Positions 1 to 8,330 of a stretch of 64,000 bases of DNA are shown in pieces. The stretch is from positions 248,001-312,000 of the forward strand of contig SUYC01000003.1 in NCBI GenBank assembly GCA_015060625.1, in the 5' to 3' direction. This stretch comes from Xylanibacter ruminicola (GTDB lineage: Bacteria > Bacteroidota > Bacteroidia > Bacteroidales > Bacteroidaceae). A model generated the notes under the pieces. That model did not search any database and was not told the origin of the DNA. It saw only the letters and a list, made by a program, of their open reading frames with translations. Position 1 is the stretch's first letter; each line of letters begins with the position of its first letter. The translations under genes were made by a program, and so were the position numbers.

Positions 1-260
1 AGTTGCGCCATCAGGATGTAGGACAGATGGATATGTATGTCCGTATGTACGACGAGATGATGTGTCCGCAAGGACATAACCCCACTATAGGTCTATTGCT
101 TTGTGCAGATACTGATGAGGATGTGGCTCACTACTCTGTATTGAACAGTAGTGACCAGCTCTATGCTGCCAAATATCTTACCTATATGCCTACACAGGAA
201 GAATTGCGCCGTGAGATTGAGCAACAGAAAGAGTTCTTTAGACTTCAAAACGAGAAATAA
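1..260 (+). CDS. YhcG-like (PDDEXK, DUF1016) nuclease, C-terminal fragment
   Basis: Only the last ~85 residues are in the window; the frame is open to the left edge, so the gene begins upstream. The visible part contains GQMDMYVRMYDEM followed by GLLLCADTDEDVAHYS, a pattern I recognise from the C-terminal PDDEXK nuclease domain of YhcG/DUF1016 proteins, which are common in Bacteroidetes accessory islands near restriction and toxin genes. The acidic and lysine catalytic residues would lie partly upstream, so activity cannot be judged. It ends TAA at 258-260, directly followed by a strong Shine-Dalgarno for the next gene. Family assignment is from memory of the family, not a search. Confidence 0.7.
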   Translation, partial: LRHQDVGQMDMYVRMYDEMMCPQGHNPTIGLLLCADTDEDVAHYSVLNSSDQLYAAKYLTYMPTQEELRREIEQQKEFFRLQNEK

Positions 261-265
261 GGAGG
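261..265 (+). promoter_or_regulatory. Strong Shine-Dalgarno GGAGG before the 106-aa gene
   Basis: GGAGG sits immediately after the stop codon of the YhcG-like gene and 7 bases before the ATG at 273. Strong SD sequences are unusual in Bacteroidetes, where most starts in this window have only A-rich leaders, so this supports the start and hints at a foreign origin. Confidence 0.6.
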
Positions 266-272
266 ATAAGGA

Positions 273-593
273 ATGAAAGATAATTTAGATTCTTTGGTTG
301 AAACCATCAGCCAGCTGAATGCTATGCAGGATGCAGACAACGACCAGCGTGCCGTTGAACTCTATCGTGCTATTTTTCGTAATGACGTTGATATAAATAA
401 GTTAGATTTCAATTATGCTGACCATATCTTGGGATATGTGGAGTTTGGTGTCGAAAAGGCTGAAATTGACTATAGAAATTATCTGAGATATTTAAAAATG
501 ATAAGCCCAGAGGCATATCTATCACATCTTGATATGTTTAATGAGGCTATTCGAAGTAGAGATGATGAGAATATTGAGGAGGACGAGGAATAA
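273..593 (+). CDS. Hypothetical acidic protein, 106 aa
   Basis: Unrecognised small protein. It is largely helical by composition, has no signal peptide or membrane segment, and ends in a strongly acidic tail (RSRDDENIEEDEE). The start ATG at 273 is well supported by GGAGG at 261-265. It lies 12 bases after the YhcG-like nuclease, so it is probably co-transcribed with it; a small acidic partner of a nuclease could be an inhibitor or accessory factor, but that is inference only. The region is visibly more AT-rich than the rest of the window. Confidence 0.6.
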   Translation: MKDNLDSLVETISQLNAMQDADNDQRAVELYRAIFRNDVDINKLDFNYADHILGYVEFGVEKAEIDYRNYLRYLKMISPEAYLSHLDMFNEAIRSRDDENIEEDEE

Positions 594-634
594 TGATATG
601 TTTGGGGATCCGATTAATTATGTAAGTTGAAAAT

Positions 635-1360
635 ATGAATTGCAAGGAGATATATAATGCAATAGAACACGACTTTCCAAAGGTAAAGTATAGAACACAA
701 TACATGATGCCAAAGGTGGTCAAAGAACTTGAGAAAGAGCTTAAGTTCCCTGCATGGCGTATTTGTAAATATACTGTTCCTGAGTCTTGCAACACATATA
801 ATCTGTGTTATTACGCAGAATTTCCTGAAAACGCTCAAAGTCCTACAAATATACATTATTGTATAGTTGATACAGATGAAGTTGTAGCCATAATCAGAGC
901 TTTGACAGGCAAATACTTAAAACCGGATGGTGCAATAACTGAATTAAAACAGATTCATTTGTATACGTATCATTTCTTGGAGCAGTATAACAATCGTTTC
1001 CTGAAAAATAATACTTTATCACATGAAGAAATCGCATGTATGTTTATTTGTAGGAATAGGTTTATTACGCCAACAAGAATGAACGAGAGGATAAATAGGA
1101 ACTTTAAAAAGCATGGTAGATTTAACTCTTACGTTTACGAAGTACGTGATGGCGTTTGCTTTGCTCAAACCTCTTTTGAAGATGCTAAAGATGAGAATGG
1201 CAATTTGATTCCAGATGATGTTGGCACACTTCTGATACTTTTTACTACTTTCATGAATGAAAACGACATGAGTGAAGAACAAATAAAAGGTATTGAAGAT
1301 GAACAGAAAATATTGTTTAAAACCATAGACAAACTGTTCTTCAGAAACTTAGTTGAATAG
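635..1360 (+). CDS. Hypothetical protein, 241 aa, paralog of the next gene
   Basis: Unknown family. A central block at residues ~108-143 reads IHLYTYHFLEQYNNRFLK and is followed by a helical stretch; a second conserved block (RDGVCFAQ) is at ~172. Both blocks align with the 223-aa protein encoded at 1442-2113, with the central His at residue 113 in both. No signal peptide or membrane segment is visible. Cys residues are frequent (Cys3, 44, 52, 58, 76), but no clear zinc-binding spacing is seen. Base composition is AT-rich, consistent with an accessory island. No function can be stated. Confidence 0.6.
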   Translation: MNCKEIYNAIEHDFPKVKYRTQYMMPKVVKELEKELKFPAWRICKYTVPESCNTYNLCYYAEFPENAQSPTNIHYCIVDTDEVVAIIRALTGKYLKPDGAITELKQIHLYTYHFLEQYNNRFLKNNTLSHEEIACMFICRNRFITPTRMNERINRNFKKHGRFNSYVYEVRDGVCFAQTSFEDAKDENGNLIPDDVGTLLILFTTFMNENDMSEEQIKGIEDEQKILFKTIDKLFFRNLVE

Positions 1361-1441
1361 AAAGTTTTATTTAATTTTGCTAGCCGAAAAGAAAGATATC
1401 GAAGATAACAAAACAATTGATTATAAACAAAGTATAAGAAG

Positions 1442-2113
1442 ATGATAGTAGATTCAATGTCGTACGATGAAATCATGAAGCTTTATTGGGAAGATAAGGC
1501 CTTTGTGAATCATAAAATGGAGGCCGGGAGTAAGTTCTATTCTCGAATGCTTAAGAATGCACGTTTGAAGGATAGAATTTTCTACGACCCCATACGTTTT
1601 ACAAGTAGGCGAGGGTTTAACTATGTGCTACTATTCTTTAATCTCCCAAAGGACGTTCCAGGAAAGAATAGGTTGGGGTGTAATTACTATGTTTGGTTTA
1701 TAAAGAATCGTGGAATGTATGCTATTACTCTCTCCACTGTTAACCGTTCCGTCTATCATAACACTATATATACACCACATTTTCTTGACAGGTACAGAGA
1801 GCGTTATCTTAAAGATATGACGATGAGTAAACAGGACGTTCTGCATACTTACATTATGAATAATATGAAGAGTATGACAGGCAACGTACCAAGCGGAAAG
1901 TACCCCGATGCTTATTGGATGGCAAGAAATGATGGTTTATGCTTGTGTAGGAATCTGGGTAATTCGCTTATAGAAGCTAAAACATTTATAACATGGGATA
2001 TGGCTGGATACGACCAAAAAGAAATCGTTTTCAATGGTCAGCAGTTTATTCTTAAAAATGGGTTTGAGGTTTCGTTCCCAGAGGAGAATTTCGAGGAATT
2101 TCTTTCCGAATAG
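1442..2113 (+). CDS. Hypothetical protein, 223 aa, paralog of the previous gene
   Basis: Unknown family. Residues ~109-124 read IYTPHFLDRYRERYLK, matching the HFLxxYxxR(F/Y)LK block of the upstream 241-aa protein at the same residue position; a later block (NDGLCLCRN) matches its RDGVCFAQ. Overall identity is otherwise low, so this is an old duplication or two members of one family acquired together. TAATTTTG at 1372-1379 in the 81-base gap fits the -7 box of a Bacteroidetes promoter, but a good -33 TTTG is not obvious. AT-rich like its neighbour. Confidence 0.6.
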   Translation: MIVDSMSYDEIMKLYWEDKAFVNHKMEAGSKFYSRMLKNARLKDRIFYDPIRFTSRRGFNYVLLFFNLPKDVPGKNRLGCNYYVWFIKNRGMYAITLSTVNRSVYHNTIYTPHFLDRYRERYLKDMTMSKQDVLHTYIMNNMKSMTGNVPSGKYPDAYWMARNDGLCLCRNLGNSLIEAKTFITWDMAGYDQKEIVFNGQQFILKNGFEVSFPEENFEEFLSE

Positions 2114-2166
2114 AAACATACCAAATTAAAATTTTAACTAACTAAAGGTAGAAAGATTACTAAAAA

Positions 2167-3173
2167 ATGACAAGGGATGAACTTAACCTGATCATTTCCC
2201 AGATGGTGGAGGCTAGATGGAAGCCGCGACTGCTGGATGCTTCGACGGGCGAATACTGGGACTATGACAGTAAAATGATGGCGTGCGAGTCGGGTTTAGA
2301 ACAAAAACAGTTGCCTAAAGATATCGATATTAGAGAATCGATGTTTATAGAGTTTGAAATGCGCGATGACTCGATGATTGATGCAGGCATAATGCAGTAC
2401 GACTCGATGAAGGCCAGACTAAATGCGCCAGTAACAGATGGCAAAGTGGTATTGACGTACTATGAAGGCCGAACGTATATTGGTGTTTATTGTAAGGATA
2501 AAGATGTACCATTCAGAAAGGTCGTCGCTTTTTCAGTCGTGTACTCACCGATGGTCCTATCAGCCGTATCAACTTCTGTACCATCCCAGAGATGGAGATT
2601 GGAGCAGAGCAGCCCATTTACGGCAAGTACGACGAGGCATTTGATGCTGAACTGAAAACGTATATCGACAACCTCGTGTCGGCTCATGGCGTAGTTGACT
2701 GTCCGCAAGCTTTCAAGCTGGCTAAAAAGCTACAGGAGGAGTGCGCTGAATTTGCCCGATTGTCGCAGAACGAAACCTACTGGAATCTGTCGCATCGTGC
2801 CATTGTGATAGCCTGGTTAAAAGCCTGTGTGCTGTACGTAGCCAATGGCTGCCAATGGGAAAAGACGATTGAAGATTTTGTCCGTTGGAGCCTGCAGTAC
2901 GATCTCTGGTGCAAAATGCAGTTCTTTGGTGAGGACATTGAAAAAGCCAACCAAGAAGGCGAGCGCATAGGAACTCGAGGCCCTCGTAATCTGCTGGAGC
3001 TGTTGCCTGATGAGTTTAGATTTGAAGATATTCAACGTGTACGTGCCAAGCAGGGTATGACAAACGATAAACGTAAATGTAGTCAGATGATTCGTCAGTG
3101 GGTTCATCGCAAATATGTGTTACAGATGACGGATGACAGTTTTGTTAAGAGCGATAAGTTTAGGAAACATTAA
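2167..3173 (+). pseudogene. S24/LexA-like domain protein with a -1 frameshift near base 2517
   Basis: Two overlapping frames together make one ~335-residue protein. The first frame (2167 to ~2517) has an S24-like fold signature: DDSMIDAGI at residues 67-75 resembles the LexA/UmuD serine motif, followed by DGKVVLTYYEGRTYIGVY. The usual catalytic Lys is not evident in the second part, so it may be S24-like without protease activity. The reading continues in the -1 frame from KGRRFFSRVLTDGPISRI through a helical C-terminal domain to 3173, including an open stretch with no ATG until 2592. Restoring one A in the AAA run at 2517-2519 would join the frames. A separate downstream gene starting at 2592 is the alternative, but it would leave ~70 bases of conserved-looking sequence uncoded. 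It could be a real mutation or an assembly error. Confidence 0.6.
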
Positions 3174-3236
3174 ATATTTTTGCGTCCCTCACCAACCTCT
3201 GCCGGTGGTTGGAGGTGTTGCGAGATAAGAAAACAG

Positions 3237-3274
3237 AAGAACTTACAGAGATGAATATGTCTCCGTAAGTTCTT
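3237..3274. terminator. Bidirectional intrinsic terminator
   Basis: Arms AAGAACTTAC (3237-3246) and GTAAGTTCTT (3265-3274) are perfectly complementary over 10 bp, with a further GAGA/TCTC pairing inside the loop. T-rich sequence follows on the plus strand and a T/C-rich run on the minus strand. It lies between convergent genes (S24-like and FMN-binding), so it can end both. Confidence 0.8.
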
Positions 3275-3318
3275 TTCTCATTTCGGGGATACCGCGTGGC
3301 ACCCGATGAAGCCGATGT

Positions 3319-3711
3319 TTACTTGTTCTGCTTGTAATAGTCGAGGCCGAGCTGGACGTTCTTGATAACGGCCTCTGAGGTATAGGTGGCGCCGGTCACA
3401 CCATCCACCTTGAGTTTCTGGGCATCGCTCACTTTCTGGTTGTTCCACTTGTCGAAAAGGGCTTTCTTCACGCGGGCATAGTACTTGGGCGTCTCCTGAT
3501 TCTTCAAGGCTTCAATCTTTACCACCTTGTTCTTCTTGATGTAGATTTTAAGTGGGGTAGGGCCGTTATAACCTTCGACGTTCTTGCCCAGTGTGGTGGT
3601 GTTGACGATGTACATACCATCCTCTTTGCTGAGGGTGTCGTCTTTCACACCGGCACTCTGAATGCAGAGTGCCAGTGCTACGATGCTAAACAATTTAATC
3701 TTATTGTTCAT
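3319..3711 (-). CDS. Secreted FMN-binding (flavinylation-type) domain protein
   Basis: About 130 residues from the ATG at 3711; a longer frame starts with TTG at 3720 but has no support. An N-terminal hydrophobic signal segment (IKLFSIVALALCIQSA) directs export. The C-terminal half is an FMN_bind domain carrying DGVTGATYTS, which fits the D-x-(S/T)-G-A-T motif in which the Thr receives covalent FMN from ApbE in RnfG/NqrC-type proteins. It is the last gene of a minus-strand set after HMA, SusC and SusD, 21 bases after SusD. Such proteins usually shuttle electrons outside the inner membrane; here the partner may be a ligand brought by the SusCD pair. No ApbE gene is in the window. Confidence 0.8.
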   Translation of the reverse strand: MNNKIKLFSIVALALCIQSAGVKDDTLSKEDGMYIVNTTTLGKNVEGYNGPTPLKIYIKKNKVVKIEALKNQETPKYYARVKKALFDKWNNQKVSDAQKLKVDGVTGATYTSEAVIKNVQLGLDYYKQNK

Positions 3712-3732
3712 ATGATGCAAAATTTTTAAAAG

Positions 3733-5151
3733 TTAATATTCGGGATTTTGAGTGAGGTTGCGATTGCGACCTATCTGCTGCTCGGGGATGGGCAGCAGCG
3801 AGCGATATGACTTCCAGTTCACCTTTTTGTAGCTGGTGTTGCCATACACGGCGTCGGCACGGCCTGTGCGGTTCAGGTCCATCCAGCGATGACCGCCCTC
3901 GAAGAAGAACTCCTTGCGGCGCTGCTGCTCAATCTCCATCAGCAGGTCGGTCTGACTGGTGCTGCCTGCATAGTCGGCGAGTGCAGCGCGATGGCGAATC
4001 GTGTTGATGTCGGCCACGGCTTGCTGCATGTTGCCCAGATGCACATAGGCTTCGGCACGTATCAGATACTGCTCGGCCAGTCGCAGCAGCACATAATACT
4101 CGTAGTTGGCCGAGCTGCTGGGCGTGGTCATGTTCTTATACTTATAAGGATAATAGTAGGTCTTACCGCCGCTGCCGGCTTTCTCGCCTATCCACTGGTT
4201 GCGCAGGTCGGCGGGTTCCGATCGCAGGTCGGCCACCAGCTCGTCGCAGAAGTAGTAGCTGGCATAAGTGGCTCGGGCGTTAGGGATAAACAGATTGCCG
4301 ATGCGGGTGTAGCCCACGTAGCTGCCTGTGCCTGTGAATCCCTCCTGGTTGCTCTGCAGGATGGCCTCGCTACTGGTGGCCAGGAACACGCGGTCGGCTG
4401 TTTCCAACTGGTAGCTGCTGCCCTGTCCGCCATCGGCTGTAGGTATCAGTTTGTTGGCCTCGCTGATGGCCTTGTCCCACTGTTCGGTATAGAGATACAC
4501 GCGTGCTAACAGGGCTGTGGCGGCATCGGTAGTGATGCGCGTTCGGCCATTGCCTGAGCCTTTCAGCAACTGCTGTGCCTGCTGCAGGTCGGCTATAATC
4601 TGCTGATACACCTCGGCTTTGGGTGTGCGTGGTGCAGTAGCCGTCACGCTCACGTCGTAGGTAGTGAGCAGAGGCACATCGCCAAACAAATTAACCAGGT
4701 AAAAATAGGCGTTGGCACGAAAAAACAGTGCCTCGCCACGATACTTATTCAACTCGTCGGCTGGTATCACCGTCGAGCCCTCGACATGGCCCAGAAAGTC
4801 GTTGGCACCATAGATGCTCGAATAGGGCGCATCCCACAAGTTGGTGATATAGGATGAAGAGGCGTTATAGTTGTTCTGATTCAAATCGGCAAACTGACCT
4901 GAGCGCGCCAGCAGCTCGTCGCTAATCTGGCTCACATACAGCTCCAGTCCTTGATAGTACATCAGGTTGTTCAGGAAGTTATCGGTATAGAATCCTGTGG
5001 CTGCTGTGCGAATGCCTTCGGGGGTTGAGAATGTTACATCGGCTGTAATCGAGTCGGTAGGCGGGTCGATGTCCAGGATGCTTTCACACGAGCTCATCGC
5101 CAGCGTGAAGCCAAATGATAATAATTTATATACGAGTTTCATAATGTGCAT
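3733..5151 (-). CDS. SusD/RagB-family outer-membrane lipoprotein (locus 1)
   Basis: 472 residues, normal for SusD. The N-terminus has a lipoprotein signal with lipobox MSSC (SFGFTLAMSSC), placing it at the cell surface. TPR-like helical pairs follow, with the typical RGEALFFRANAYFYLVNLFGDVPL segment shortened here to its recognisable core FRANAYFYLVNLFGDVPL, and the C-terminal RRKEFFFEGGHRWMDLNRTG motif seen in SusD proteins. ATG at 5142 (MKLVYK) is an equally good start. It begins 9 bases after the SusC stop and would cap the SusC barrel as a lid. The ligand is not evident; HMA and FMN-binding neighbours and the absence of any glycoside hydrolase argue against an ordinary polysaccharide. Confidence 0.9.
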   Translation of the reverse strand: MHIMKLVYKLLSFGFTLAMSSCESILDIDPPTDSITADVTFSTPEGIRTAATGFYTDNFLNNLMYYQGLELYVSQISDELLARSGQFADLNQNNYNASSSYITNLWDAPYSSIYGANDFLGHVEGSTVIPADELNKYRGEALFFRANAYFYLVNLFGDVPLLTTYDVSVTATAPRTPKAEVYQQIIADLQQAQQLLKGSGNGRTRITTDAATALLARVYLYTEQWDKAISEANKLIPTADGGQGSSYQLETADRVFLATSSEAILQSNQEGFTGTGSYVGYTRIGNLFIPNARATYASYYFCDELVADLRSEPADLRNQWIGEKAGSGGKTYYYPYKYKNMTTPSSSANYEYYVLLRLAEQYLIRAEAYVHLGNMQQAVADINTIRHRAALADYAGSTSQTDLLMEIEQQRRKEFFFEGGHRWMDLNRTGRADAVYGNTSYKKVNWKSYRSLLPIPEQQIGRNRNLTQNPEY

Positions 5152-5160
5152 GTTAAGATG

Positions 5161-8100
5161 TTAGAATGTGACGTTGAGTCCGAACACCACCGACTGTGTG
5201 GGTGGCACGGCATTAGTGGATGTCTCCGGATCGTAGGCATCATAGTTGGTGATGGTGATCAGGTTTTTGCCCTGCACATACACCTGTAGTGCGCTGATGC
5301 CCAGTCGGCCTGTCAGCTTCTGATCGAAGTCGTAGGCCAGTCGCACGTTCTGTAGGCGCAGATACGAGCCAGTGCTATAGGCGGCATCGCTGTACGACAT
5401 ATAGCGGTAATAGGCATCGTAGATGTCGCTGGCACTGGTAGTAGTCAGACCAGGATACTTGGCATCCACGCCAGGCGTGGTCCAGTAGTTCTGTGCCATC
5501 TCGTGGGTTACGTTCTCGCTCATGCCCAGTGGGTAGTAGAATATCCACAGATAGCCATACTCCATGGGTTTGTTGCGGTAGTACAGGTTGAAGTCGAATG
5601 TCAGGTTCTTCCACTGCAGCGTGTTCTGCAAGCCGGCATAGTATTTCGGGTCTTTGCTACCCAGTGTCACATAGTCGTCGGTGCTGTTGATTTTGCCGTC
5701 GCCATTCTGGTCCTGCACCATGGGCACACCCGTCTGGTTATCCACACCCAGATACTTGTAGCCACGGACAATCTTCACCGACTTACCAATCTCATAGGTG
5801 TTATAATAGCCGGAGTTCTCCAGGTTCTTAAACTTGGTGAGCTTGTTCTTCGGGATGGTCAGCGTGAGCTGTGTGGTCCAACGGAAGTCCTTTGTCTTGA
5901 TATTCTGCGTGTTCAGTTCCAGTTCCAGTCCTTTGTTCACAATCTCGGCATCGAGGTTCGACATCATATACGAGAAACCCGTCTGCGTGGGCAGATACTG
6001 TCGGGTGAGCAGGTCCTTGCTGGTGTTGTGGTAATAGTTGGCTGTAAACAGGATGCGGTCGTTCAGGAAACCTAATTCCAGTCCTACGTCAAACTTGTCG
6101 GTGGTCTCCCAGTGCAGGTCGTCGTTGGCCAGATTGCTGGGCACGATACCCACGTTGCCCTCATAAGGATACTGGCTCGTGGTGTATTTCGTCATATATT
6201 GGTAGTCGCTGATACCATCGTTACCGGTGCGTCCCATCGACACGCGCAGCTTACCATAGCTCAGCCACTTCAGATGGTTCTTGACCAACTTCTCGTTGCT
6301 GAACAGCCAGCCCAGCCCCAGCGAATAGAAGTTGCCGAAGCGGTGGTTCTTGCCAAATCGCGAAGAGCCGTCACGACGGAAAGTGGCATTGAAGAGGTAG
6401 CGGTCCTGCCAGTCGTAGGTGATACGTCCGAACACCGATGCACTCTTGGTCTGTGTGGTTGGGTTCTGGTGGTAGATGAGCTGCGATGCTGCATTGGCAT
6501 CCTCAAGGAATATGTCGCCTGGATATTTCTGTCCGCGCAGGTACATCACGTGCGTATCGCCATTCTGATACGTGGCACCCAACAGAAAGTCGGCCTTGCC
6601 GCCCAGGATGTCGCAGTTGAACGTGAGCTGTGGCTCTATGATTAGCGTGCTGGTGGTCTGGTCGTAATAAAGAGCCTGGTTGTAAGCCGTATTGCTCAGT
6701 GGGTGGTAATAGTTGCGCGGATAGAGGTTCTGCTGATTGCTCGAACTGTAATTGTAGCCCATCTGCACCTTGGCGGCCAACTGGTTCCAGATGCGGTAGC
6801 TGCCGTTGAAACTGGCATTGAGCGATGTGGCCTCGTTGCTGCCGCTGTAGTTAAGGATGCGCAGTGGAGCCGTATGGTTGGTATTCTCCAGCAGCCAGTA
6901 AGGGTCGCCATTCTCATCGTAGGGTGGCATGTTAGGCTGCGATACCACAGCCGAATAGCCTGCACCTGCTGCATCGGCCTTCATGGTGAGTTTGGTTACC
7001 GACACACCGGCATCCAGATGCAGGCGATGGTCGTTGCTGTGGTGCTGAACATTGGAGCGTCCGGTCCAGCGCGTATATTTGTCATCACCTACGGTCACCG
7101 TGCCCGAGCTGTAGTAGCCGCCGCTAATCATGAACGACGTGTTCTTGTTGCCCCCCGACACATTCAGTTGGATGTCGGTGCCCCAGCTGGTGTTGCCGAA
7201 GAGGATGTCCTGCCAGTCGTAGGTGGTATGCTGGTCCCAGAGTGTCAGGTCAGGGAACTTGGCTGGCGTCAGGTCAGCATCAGTCACATAGCCCTTTGCC
7301 TTATCGACCTCAAAAGCCTTGCGGCGCAGGGCCGTAAACTCCTCGGTGTTTAGGAAGTCCAGTCGCTTGCTCATAAACAGGGCAGTGGTGCTCATCTTCA
7401 GGTTCACCTTCACACGTCCTTCACGTCCCTTCTTGGTGGTGATCAGTACCACACCATTAGAGCCGCGTGTACCATAGATAGCCGTCGCGTCGGCATCCTT
7501 CAGGATCTCTATACTCTCGATGTCGTTTGGATTGATGAGCGACAGTTCGTCGGGCAGTCCCAGCAAGCCTGTCGAGGTATAGGCTATGGGATTCTCCGTG
7601 TTGGAGTTCAGGGGCACGCCATCCACGATATACATTGGTTCCGTCTTACTGGCCAGTGTGCTCACACCACGTATCACCATACTGGTAGAGCCGCCTCCCG
7701 GCACACCAGAAGCCTGTGATACATACACACCCGATGCCGTTCCCTGCAGGGCCATGATGGGGGCATCCTGTGTGGCTTCGCTCACCACGTCGCCTTTCAC
7801 CTTTGATACGGCGCCTGTCAGCTTCTTGCGCGACTGCTGACCGTAGCCCACCACTACCACATCGTTGAGCGAATAGCCATCCTCGTGCAGTTGGATGATG
7901 CCCAGATTGCTCTTGGCATCCACTATCTTCAGTTCTTGTTTCTGATAACCCAAATAGTTGATGGTTAGTACGATAGGCACCTTATTATGATTCAGTTGCA
8001 GGTTGAAATAACCTTCGCTATCAGCCACGGTGCCCTCTTTCGAGTTGTTCACTCTGATGGTGGCACCAATCAGCGGGTTGCCATGCGCATCCACCACCTT

Positions 8101-8226
8101 TCCTTTCAGCAGTCGGGCGCTCATATTTTCAGAAAAAAGGAAAAGGAGTGTTAATAATACGAAATATATCTTCGATTTCTGAGACCATTGCACAATAGTC
8201 TCAGACAAAATGTGTACTTTTGTCAT
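5161..8226 (-). CDS. SusC/RagA-family TonB-dependent transporter (locus 1)
   Basis: About 1021 residues from the ATG at 8226 (MTKVHILS); an upstream in-frame extension to 8298 runs through a hairpin and is unlikely to be translated. Order: signal segment (YFVLLTLLFLF), carboxypeptidase-like regulatory domain (LKGKVVDAHGNPLIGATI), a linker with LNDVVVVGYG, the plug domain with IESIEILKDADATAIYG and GSNGVVLITTKKG, then the TonB-dependent beta-barrel ending in an aromatic C-terminus (NVTF). It works with the SusD lipoprotein downstream and with TonB-ExbBD in the inner membrane. It is the second gene after the HMA protein, with an inverted-repeat hairpin in the 104-base gap. The substrate is unknown; context suggests a metal complex or a redox-active ligand. 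Confidence 0.92.
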   Translation of the reverse strand: MTKVHILSETIVQWSQKSKIYFVLLTLLFLFSENMSARLLKGKVVDAHGNPLIGATIRVNNSKEGTVADSEGYFNLQLNHNKVPIVLTINYLGYQKQELKIVDAKSNLGIIQLHEDGYSLNDVVVVGYGQQSRKKLTGAVSKVKGDVVSEATQDAPIMALQGTASGVYVSQASGVPGGGSTSMVIRGVSTLASKTEPMYIVDGVPLNSNTENPIAYTSTGLLGLPDELSLINPNDIESIEILKDADATAIYGTRGSNGVVLITTKKGREGRVKVNLKMSTTALFMSKRLDFLNTEEFTALRRKAFEVDKAKGYVTDADLTPAKFPDLTLWDQHTTYDWQDILFGNTSWGTDIQLNVSGGNKNTSFMISGGYYSSGTVTVGDDKYTRWTGRSNVQHHSNDHRLHLDAGVSVTKLTMKADAAGAGYSAVVSQPNMPPYDENGDPYWLLENTNHTAPLRILNYSGSNEATSLNASFNGSYRIWNQLAAKVQMGYNYSSSNQQNLYPRNYYHPLSNTAYNQALYYDQTTSTLIIEPQLTFNCDILGGKADFLLGATYQNGDTHVMYLRGQKYPGDIFLEDANAASQLIYHQNPTTQTKSASVFGRITYDWQDRYLFNATFRRDGSSRFGKNHRFGNFYSLGLGWLFSNEKLVKNHLKWLSYGKLRVSMGRTGNDGISDYQYMTKYTTSQYPYEGNVGIVPSNLANDDLHWETTDKFDVGLELGFLNDRILFTANYYHNTSKDLLTRQYLPTQTGFSYMMSNLDAEIVNKGLELELNTQNIKTKDFRWTTQLTLTIPKNKLTKFKNLENSGYYNTYEIGKSVKIVRGYKYLGVDNQTGVPMVQDQNGDGKINSTDDYVTLGSKDPKYYAGLQNTLQWKNLTFDFNLYYRNKPMEYGYLWIFYYPLGMSENVTHEMAQNYWTTPGVDAKYPGLTTTSASDIYDAYYRYMSYSDAAYSTGSYLRLQNVRLAYDFDQKLTGRLGISALQVYVQGKNLITITNYDAYDPETSTNAVPPTQSVVFGLNVTF

Positions 8227-8256
8227 GCTTATTTTTAAATCAAGGAAAATAAGTAG

Positions 8257-8311
8257 AGGCACCGCCGCTGTTGCACATCTATTGCCGTAGGGATGCAACA
8301 GGGTGGTGCCT
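8257..8311 (-). promoter_or_regulatory. Long hairpin between the HMA gene and susC
   Basis: AGGCACC (8257-8263) pairs with GGTGCCT (8305-8311), and TGTTGCA (8269-8275) pairs with TGCAACA (8294-8300). In the minus-strand transcript it starts ~20 bases after the HMA stop and ends ~30 bases before the susC ATG. No clean T-run follows (CTACTTATTTTCC), so it is a weak terminator at best; an attenuator, processing site or RNA stabiliser setting different levels of HMA and SusC is possible. Confidence 0.55.
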
Positions 8312-8330
8312 TCACACTTAATGGATAAAG

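Noticed and set aside
2510..2525. Programmed -1 ribosomal frameshift
   Set aside because: No X-XXY-YYZ slippery heptamer is present (the local sequence is AGAAAGG) and no downstream stem is evident; a lost A is simpler.
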